The notes beneath the pieces were generated by a model, which was not told the DNA's origin, did no database searches, and was given only the letters and a program-made list of their open reading frames with translations. A DNA stretch of 64,000 nt from Sacculina carcini (Eukaryota > Arthropoda > Thecostraca > Sacculinidae). The stretch spans positions 14,733,020-14,797,019 of the forward strand of contig OU696570.1 of assembly GCA_916048095.2 (NCBI GenBank), given 5' to 3'. The number at the start of each line of letters is the position of its first letter. Position 1 is the first letter of the stretch. This document shows, one piece after another, positions 56,573 through 64,000 of the stretch. The position numbers and the translations under genes were made by a program.

Positions 56573-58246
56573 TTACAATATTTCAAGATCAATGTGCCTG
56601 ATCTGAGGGAAATTTTTCTTAATATCAGATTCAATACGATCGATTTCCGCTCCCATCATATCTACAATCGCCTCACCATGCTTCAGAAGAAATAAATCAA
56701 TGCTCGCCCTATTTGAGGATAATTCCGCAATCTGCTTAGTCAAAACCTCGTAATCCACACGTTCCAAATACTTTTTGGTCAGTTCCCGTCCATCAAAATC
56801 CACTTCGGCTTTGTAGCGCACAAGGCCGTTGCCCATATCAATGCCCTTGACATCGTGAACTCCGCGTACCATCACATCATTTTCCAACTTCTGATTAATT
56901 CTTTCTAGGTCATCTGGTGAGATTGACTTTCCGACCAGCGCGTGAGCGTTAGAATAAATGATAAAGCTAGCTACTGAACCCAGCAGCACTCCAATGCTCA
57001 TGGACCCGATAGCGTCGAAGATCATGTTGCCCGTGTAGGCGCTGGTAGCCATGCTGGTGCCGGCGATAAACACACCGATCACCGCAGCCAGGTCTTCCAA
57101 CAGAACCACGTTCACCGACGGGTCACTGCCGCTACGCACGTACGACCAAAACGAACAACCCTGCACACCACAGTTGCGACGGATGTTGCGAACGGCCGCC
57201 GCTAGGGTTACACCCTCTGACACTAAGGCACCAGCCAGAACGCAGTAGGCGACGAAAAAGTCTGTCAATGGTGCTGGGTCATACAGTGCATGAAAGCCAT
57301 GGAAAAAAGCAACACCGCTGCCGAGACAGAAAATACCTACACCGGATATAAGAGATGCGACGTAACGCACGTTACTATAACCATACGGATGATCAACGTT
57401 AGCGCGCTGAGATGATTTGTGAATTCCAAGTGCCAGAATCAACTGGTTCACTGTGTCGGCCATTGAGTGCAAAGTCTCAGAGAACAAACTGCTTGATCCA
57501 GTAAGCAGAAATGCTGCGCCCTTGGCCACAGCATTGATAGCATTTACAGCTACGGCTGTGTAAACAACATGAGTTGTCTCTTTCAAATTTTGCACTACTT
57601 TTTCGTGATATTGTTCCTTTCTTTGACTGCGCCTATAATCCTTCAACATCTTTTTAACCGAGAACAGAGTTTCTTGATGAAGCATCCACGATTCTCTCCT
57701 GGACTTTTCGTCAGATAGCTTCTCTAGGGAACCCCATTTCTCCAACGCCTTCGTACGAACATCGGAAAGGCGATAGACCAAGATCGGGGGCTCGTTTTCA
57801 AATGGCGACCGTCGTTTGGTGAATCCTAAAGATTCAAGATCAGATTTTTTCAACAAAAACTCCTCCATAGCGCGCACAACGGTGACGAATCTTCTGTCGT
57901 AGTGAAACCGTCTCACTTCAACATCCTTATGATCTGGACCAGCGTTGGTCTCTGGTGGAGACGGAAATACCTGCGACTGAGAGTTGGATGCAACACTGCT
58001 GATATGCGAATCTGACTTTCCAACATCAAAGTCACCCCTGCGCTGGTCGTTGTGGACAGTAGGAAATTTGGATGACAGAGGAGACGGGCGTGATCCGTCT
58101 GTGGAGTGTGACAACAGACGACTGGACACATCACACAACACGCGACCTAATGGCTTAGATTGCACGCTTTGAGCATGGTGCGACACCGACACAACACAAA
58201 CACACGCGTTGGACACGTGGCGTGCCAGAGAGCGACACACAGACAT
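56573..58246 (-). CDS. SLC30A9: SLC30A9 (ZnT9) mitochondrial zinc exporter
   Basis: SLC30A9 is a cation-diffusion-facilitator protein exporting zinc from mitochondria. The intronless frame from ATG 58246 (MSVCRSLARHVSNACVCVV) encodes 557 residues (human 568). The N-terminus is basic and Cys/Ser-rich, fitting a mitochondrial presequence. A DNA-binding-like conserved region holds RFVTVVRAMEEFLLKKSDLE. Transmembrane helices run from about residue 220 to 440. Zinc-site residues are in TM2 (SETLHSMADTVNQ) and TM5 (VVLLEDLAAVIGVFIAG). The cytosolic/matrix end is ALVGKSISPDD, then VRYKAEVDFDGRELTKKYLE, ending HIDLEIL. CCAACAG directly precedes the ATG, and upstream codons remain open in frame, so a 5' intron or upstream start is possible. 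Confidence 0.95.
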   Translation of the reverse strand: MSVCRSLARHVSNACVCVVSVSHHAQSVQSKPLGRVLCDVSSRLLSHSTDGSRPSPLSSKFPTVHNDQRRGDFDVGKSDSHISSVASNSQSQVFPSPPETNAGPDHKDVEVRRFHYDRRFVTVVRAMEEFLLKKSDLESLGFTKRRSPFENEPPILVYRLSDVRTKALEKWGSLEKLSDEKSRRESWMLHQETLFSVKKMLKDYRRSQRKEQYHEKVVQNLKETTHVVYTAVAVNAINAVAKGAAFLLTGSSSLFSETLHSMADTVNQLILALGIHKSSQRANVDHPYGYSNVRYVASLISGVGIFCLGSGVAFFHGFHALYDPAPLTDFFVAYCVLAGALVSEGVTLAAAVRNIRRNCGVQGCSFWSYVRSGSDPSVNVVLLEDLAAVIGVFIAGTSMATSAYTGNMIFDAIGSMSIGVLLGSVASFIIYSNAHALVGKSISPDDLERINQKLENDVMVRGVHDVKGIDMGNGLVRYKAEVDFDGRELTKKYLERVDYEVLTKQIAELSSNRASIDLFLLKHGEAIVDMMGAEIDRIESDIKKNFPQIRHIDLEIL

Positions 58247-60946
58247 CTGTTGGATAAACACCACCGATTTAACAAACACATTAGCCACTAGATCAGCTAA
58301 ATTAAATCCATTTCATGACCTTGTTGTTATTGACAGGTTTGATGAAAATCTCTTGATGAATAGTATTAACAGGAAAAATAGCAAGGCTGTATTGGGATCA
58401 AACTGTAAAGAGGGTATTGTGATTCAAATGGAAAAGCTTATACGGATAATGAAAGTTTCGATTCACGAAAAAGCACATGAAAATAATTAAAATTGTAACT
58501 CGAGACACACTACAATACCAAGTAGGTTATATTCTTCATCAACTCTACATAATCTAGAAAATAGCTCGTTCTTACAACTGCTAAATGGACGGTATTACCT
58601 AACGTTTGAACTCCCTTGCCTACGAGCAAACAGCGATCAGAAGCGAATAAAGGGGTAGCTGATGGTGCACTTGTTCCGCTTTGCTATTTTCAATGCTTGG
58701 CGTTGCACTGGACTGCAAAGTGACCTTTGTCAGGTCTATAGCACGCTATTGGTATGTATGTCATTCCGTGCTATATCGACTCCGCATTGAGTGTCATTCT
58801 CACGCGTATTAGACCGTAACCTTGCATTTTCAGCAAACATGTTATTGGAGTTCATATAGCCCATCACAAAAGGGATCCACCGTTTTGCTCGTCGCTCCAA
58901 AGTGAGCATACGCTAAATAGGCTCCGCCCACCGGATTAGTCAGTGTGACAAGAAATATTTGTGAGCCGTCATTGCAGAGTGCAACGCTTCAATTTCGCTG
59001 CGCGTTGCTTATAATTGAGTGAATTTCAAGACGCAAAGTAGCCTAGATTGTTCTTGTCGTTTGGAGATGATCATTCGGGCTTTTTTCTAAACATGATTTC
59101 TAAGGCTTTTTGGCGTGTTTTAGACAGTCTGGAAAATATAAGCATATGTTTATTGATATAATTGGGGTGTTAATAAAACCTTAGACATTCATTGCTTCAC
59201 TTCGAACCAGAAATATGCTGGTTTAGCTGGATTTTTGTGTACTGGGATTCCTTTGTTTTTCAATGTACTAATTCAAAAATTACGTTCCGACAAAAAACAT
59301 TTCAAAAAAGATGATAAAGGTTCTTCTAGTATGCATTTTTTGATACTTTTGAATTATTTCGATTTTTGTCCCACCGACAAAACAATGAAAAATATATCCA
59401 AGTAATATTTATTATTACAATACTACTTTATGAACGATATATTTATCAAAGCTAATCAACGCACTGTTCTAGTGTTATATTTGACACACGCATATTCGTT
59501 GTTACCTTAGTTACACTTTCTGCCGTCAGAGAGCGCTAGTATCGCAGTGGACTGAGCCAACGCCACCTAGATACACCTAGATATGTATCTAGGTGGCGTT
59601 GACGGAGCGCGCCTGTTAGCTTCGCCTCCATTTTACTACGCGCACTCTGTAGTGACGCGCAAATAGTAGTGCCATCGCACAAACTATTGTTTTTAAATAT
59701 ATGTAATTTTAATTAAAACTTATTTTCATGTATCGTTCTCTATGTAATATTCAATAATTACGCATGTTGCAATATTTTGTTATGTTATAATAAACAGTGA
59801 AGAACGCCGTGCTCGCGTTTAATTTTGCTATGGCAAATCCTCAGGGCCCCGAGTCCAGGTACGGCTGTTACATGGGTTATCGCAGTCGCGGCCAGCACAG
59901 AAAACCGCACAGTTGCGCGCACACGAAACCCGCCAAACGTTTGTTCAAGACACTATGTTTCAATGAGATCCACTAATGCGCCGATCATCTCACTATATGA
60001 GCCCGGACATGTCTGACTGGCATCACGCACTACACGAGGTGCTATTACAGCACTCGTCATAATTCTGTATATAGTTCATTATTGAATTGATGTGAATTCA
60101 TTTTCAAGTCAAATTGGTCATGAGATGCACAACAGCACAACAGAGTAACATTTTGCAATACAACTAAACATATGCAAAATAAAAGTGATTTATGCGTGAG
60201 CACAACCATTGTACATAACAGTTGAGTCGAAACGTCCAAAGGCGATTATTCGCACTAATCACACATTAATAATAACTGGACAGAACAAATAAAAGTAAAA
60301 ATATTTGAAGTGCTCGCCCAGAATACAAATCAAGCATTGTATCTGAAATCCTTTTGTTCAGTTTTCGCTATATTTAAAATAAAAAATGCACAATGAATAA
60401 CAACAATCTGCTAATACAACAAATTACAGCGACAATAACTCCATACTCCACAATACACTCTCTTCTTCAGCCAACTCAACTCGCTCATCTCGCGACATTG
60501 TTGATTGTTGGTTGATATGGCAACCAACATACACGCAGCAAATCCATACATACAAATGAAATACATATGAACGCACAAATAATTGGAAGTACAGTTAACA
60601 ATCAGGAATTGAACAGTTAATAATACAACAAATAGTGAATACAGTATCTCAAGCAGATTATGAAATAAATAGGAGAGAAAGTTAAAAAATAAAATGACAC
60701 ACAAAATTAAAACCACGCCTGGCAGATGAATTCAGAATATACACTTGATATGTCAATTGATGTGACGTACAATTTATGCGTGCATGAAAAGCGTATTGCT
60801 CGCAACTGAACGAAAACGATAATACTTTATATCGAAAGATATGACGAGATTGCATCAGGTCAGCAAACACCGTTATTATATCAACATCAATGTGTAGACG
60901 ATGTGAAGTACTGGATTGTGATTATCCTAATAATCACTCACAATAT
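58247..60946. other. Intergenic DNA upstream of SLC30A9
   Basis: AT-rich with one perfect inverted repeat (59558-59601). No convincing gene is seen; the open frames are short and of simple composition. Confidence 0.45.
59558..59601. repeat. Perfect inverted repeat, 18-bp arms, 8-nt loop
   Basis: CAACGCCACCTAGATACA (59558-59575) and its exact reverse complement (59584-59601) flank CCTAGATA. The loop itself repeats the CCTAGATA of the arm. Confidence 0.95.
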
Positions 60947-60983
60947 GATGAGCGCATTATTGGGATTTGATAATGCGCTCATC
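60947..60983. repeat. Perfect inverted repeat, 14-bp arms, 9-nt loop
   Basis: GATGAGCGCATTAT (60947-60960) and ATAATGCGCTCATC (60970-60983). Outer AATCACT/AGTGATT pairing is partial. It lies just beyond the 3' end of the minus-strand LINE. Confidence 0.92.
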
Positions 60984-61014
60984 TAGTGATTGATTTCCTT
61001 TAATCACACTGTTT

Positions 61015-62195
61015 AATATTATACGCACCCGTGCCAAATGGATACACAAACGAATAGAAACCCTGACAGGAAAATCTGTTGTGAAAAACGAAGCTCTTCA
61101 ATACAAACACAACACGAAAATGAATGGAAACAAAAGCACCAATAAACAAAAAGAACCCGTATAGAGAAGCACTTGACCTGCTCCACGTACCAGCAAAACA
61201 GGGAGATCAAAGTTGTTGTTGATTTGGGCTCAAAGGAGATCAAAGGATCAAATGCACGAGGCTACAGATCAGATCAGATGAAAAGTTGAGGGTTAGCCTT
61301 TGCAACGGCCCCTCTTCGCTCATATTTGTATCACTTAATAGCAATATGTTCGTCCTGTTCGTCCGTTCCGTGTTTCTATTCTGTTTTTATTCCATTCTCC
61401 CTTTTCTTCCTCCTTTTCCAAAAACCATACAACCCCTCTTTCACCTTTTCCATTTCTTCCTTGTTTTCAAACATAAACAATGCTCTTCCTATGGCTTCTT
61501 CAGCTGTCTCTCCCTGTCCGCTCAACGCCCCTACCTTTTCCCTCAGATCTGCATATCCCTCACACTTCAACATAAAATGCTCTAAATTTTCATTTTCATT
61601 TTCGCACATCGGGCATTTGTTTTCTTCTGTCCACACCCTATTGTTTAGTTGCATACAATTTGTTCGAGCCCTAAAAAAAATTTCTGATGCCGGTTTATTA
61701 TCATACATGTAGTCTACCTTTCCTATTTCGTCTCTATATTTCCTATATATTCCCAAGGTTGACTTTTCCAACATTCCTTCCTTCCATTTCCTCGTATCCC
61801 ATGTCTTCACCATCCTATTCACTTCCGATCTTGTTGCATTTTCTAATGTTTTCCAGGTTATTCCGGTGTCTTCCATAATTTTCCCCACATGTCTACTCCA
61901 TATGTCTTCCCTGTCTTCTTTTCCATTCCTCATCAGCTTCTCAACTAGATCATTTCTTCCTCCTTTCAGCGTGCTGTTTATATAGCTGAACTTGTTCCTT
62001 GCCATTCTTGCTTCAAACGATGCTGCGCCTATTTCTCCCCTCAAACCTTCCTGTGCTGTATATCGGCTGCCTCCCAAAATCACTCTGTACACACTATTTT
62101 CTATGCTTTGCAGTTTTTGTATTTCATTCCTGTTAAATTCCACTACACTTGTTCCATACAGCAGGGACGGTAATACTATAGCTTTCCAATAAGTC
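61015..62195 (-). mobile_element. 5'-truncated LINE with intact C-terminal reading frame
   Basis: The minus frame runs 62195-61376. It begins in a RT-downstream segment (WKAIVLPSLLYGTSVVEF) and contains ENSVYRVILGGSRYTAQEGL. It ends with a Cys-rich zf-RVT-type motif CPMCENENENLEHFMLKCEG. It has no stops for about 260 codons, then a 3' UTR to about 61015. It is a different LINE lineage from the 39-kb element, as shown by the C-terminal zinc motif. Confidence 0.75.
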
Positions 62196-62815
62196 TACAA
62201 ATGAGAAGTGAATCTGAGACATATTATCTTCGAGAATTTACCTTGTTGTGTTACTTGGCATCCCTGGTGTGATTTGACACAAGTCACGCGTTCGTGATAG
62301 AAATGACGCTATGTGACAAGTGTGTCGTGGTATTTTGCTTATATTCAGTGCGTTGTGTTAATTTTGGTGTTGGGTAAAGTGGTTAACTGATACTTAATAA
62401 GGATAATATAAGAGCAAATTGGTTAACTGATATGTCATTAACTGTATAGATGTATATATGTACACAGATGTATGTATATGTAGGTATATATTTGTTATTT
62501 GAGTGTCAACCGAAGGTGCTATTGTGTTACAGGTTGAATAATACGGACAGCATTAGGGAGCACCGTTTCAAAGGCAATACTCCCGCCTCTGATCTGATCT
62601 GTCGTATCGTTATTTGTTGGTATGTTCACTAATGTTGTTTTCTTGTGTGTAACGCTTGATAGTTAGTATCGTGTGTTGTTTCATTGATTTGATTCGTCTA
62701 TTGGATTTGTTATATAGTGCTAATATGATACAAACGCTTGAACACGAAAACATTCGTAATGGGTGACGAAAATGATGAACGCCGATAGACATAGTACATA
62801 ATTCTTCATCCTTCA
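62196..62815. other. Spacer between two LINE fragments
   Basis: AT-rich, with TATGTATATATGTACA-type simple sequence near 62440-62490. No gene is seen. Confidence 0.4.
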
Positions 62816-63885
62816 TCTTCCACGCATAGTGCCTCCTTTACTTCCTTTTCCTCTTTCTTTGTCTGTCCGTAATCTAGGTATCATTATTGACTCGTCTCTT
62901 TCATTTTCAGTTAATATCCCTGCTGTTGCGCGTTCGTGTCATCTTATTCTTCGTTCGTTGTATCCTATCCGTCCCTTTCTTGATCAGTCCTCTGCCATCA
63001 AACTCATTCATTCTTTCATTTTCTCTAGAATTGACTATTGTAACTCTTTATATCTACATGTTCCTCGCTCTTCTTCAAAAACCATCCAGTCTATCATCAA
63101 CAAATCATGTCGTTTTATGCTATCTCCTACTCCTTGTCTTCACAATTCCTCATTTCTATTCAAACTCCGGTGGCTTCCAATGATTCCTCGCGTACACTTC
63201 AGAATCTGCTGCCTTATTTACAAAATCCTACATGACCCTCGCCAATCGATCTACCTATCCAATCTGCTCACACCTTCTAGCGACCTCATATCTCGCCTTA
63301 CATCGCGCCTGCAATGAATCTTCTTGGTCTAGCAAATCTTTTTTCTTTCATGCTCCCCGTCTCTAACACGGCCTTCCTCTTAGCCTCGTGGCTTCTTCTC
63401 AATCTCTTGCTGCCCTTTCAACTTCCATTCGCAATCATCTTTTTGACATATCCTTCGATCATTCTTCGCATAACCTTACTTCCTATGCCGCGCTCTGAGC
63501 CCGTTCGGTACAATCTTTGTTCAGATTTTGTTTGTGTGCTTATTGTGATATGCCGATTTGTTTCCGATATGTATGTATGTGTACATGTGTATGTGTGTAT
63601 ATGTATGTATATATGTGTGATTGTATGGATGTATGTTTGTTCATAGGTATATGTGTTTATGTGTGTTTGTATATGTTTTGAATATGGGTACGTATGTGTA
63701 CGTGTATATATGTACGTAAGTGAATTTTATGTGTGTGAGTATGTATACTTGTGTTTGCCCCCTGTCTGCTTATTCTTGTTGCGTTGTTTATTTACTCTTT
63801 GCTGACTATTTGCTATTTGTTTTACTTCATTCGCGCGTGTGTTGATATGTGCGCTCTACAAATATATGTTGATGTTGATAATCCC
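62816..63885 (+). mobile_element. 3' fragment of the 39-kb LINE family
   Basis: The frame 62829-63317 reads LSVRNLGIIIDSSLSFSVNI, LILRSLYPIRPFLDQSSAIK and FIFSRIDYCNSL, closely matching the 39-41 kb element downstream of its YADD box. A frameshift follows near 63310, then the C-terminal block and a tail GCGCGTGTGTTGATATGTGC then GCTCTACAAATATA and a TTGATG microsatellite. Confidence 0.85.
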
Positions 63886-63898
63886 TAAAATCCAAGTG

Positions 63899-64000
63899 AT
63901 TAGGAGCTGATGGTGAGCAAAAGGCAATTGCAACGAAGAAATCTCAAAATGAGAAGTTGTTGGGACAACTGGAAGAAGTGATGAATATAGTAGGGAATGA
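63899..64000 (+). other. Coding-like open stretch at the right edge
   Basis: After a TGA at about 63898, one frame stays open to the end with a heptad-like, charged sequence (GADGEQKAIATKKSQNEKLL, then GQLEEVMNIV). It could be a LINE ORF1 coiled coil or an exon of a gene beyond the window. It is too short to decide. Confidence 0.25.

Overview
The window is nuclear DNA of a metazoan, probably an invertebrate. It carries GT-AG introns, AATAAA signals, microsatellites, tRNA-derived SINEs, non-LTR retrotransposons and about a dozen animal housekeeping genes. The species cannot be fixed from the sequence. All gene identities come from recalled family sequences and from reading the exons; no database search was run.

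Layout. 44-7385 (minus): 5' half of a DHX9 RNA helicase gene, ten exons, running off the left edge. 9308-23275 (plus): stomatin (STOM), with two or three candidate first exons, a 1.8-kb minisatellite in one intron, and two 98-bp versions of exon 4 that look mutually exclusive. 23914-25988 (minus): MEAF6, tail to tail with STOM. 26.0-30.5 kb: SINEs and broken LINEs. 30512-32232 (plus): a GC-rich intronless pair, IMMP2L then ITFG2, whose stop and start codons overlap as ATGA. 32722-36831 (plus): ZAD-like plus C2H2 zinc-finger gene. 37473-39111 (minus): NUBP2, six exons. 39.2-41.6 kb: a 5'-truncated LINE with an uninterrupted RT reading frame, in the head-to-head interval between NUBP2 and CHERP. 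42550-44919 (plus): intronless CHERP. 45-50.9 kb: transposon graveyard (hAT remnant, a hAT-type MITE with 8-bp target duplication, an inverted duplication of Ty3/gypsy-like sequence). 50946-54130 (plus): NUDT19, four exons, ending in the peroxisomal signal SKL. 55880-56008 (minus): a 42-residue membrane microprotein resembling PIGBOS1. 56573-58246 (minus): intronless SLC30A9. 58.3-64 kb: intergenic, two perfect inverted repeats and two LINE fragments.

The genes do not form one pathway; they are unrelated housekeeping genes: RNA processing (DHX9, CHERP), chromatin (MEAF6), mitochondrion (IMMP2L, SLC30A9, PIGBOS1-like), cytosolic Fe-S assembly (NUBP2), mTORC1 nutrient sensing (ITFG2), peroxisomal CoA hydrolysis (NUDT19) and membrane organisation (STOM).

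The most interesting signals are: (1) the duplicated STOM exon whose length forces exactly one copy to be used; (2) the ATGA-overlapped IMMP2L-ITFG2 pair with no splice acceptor between the cistrons; (3) 3' splice-acceptor-like sequences 0-24 nt before the start codons of most genes, including intronless ones, which would fit spliced-leader trans-splicing or routine 5'UTR introns; (4) an inverted duplication able to form a long hairpin RNA.
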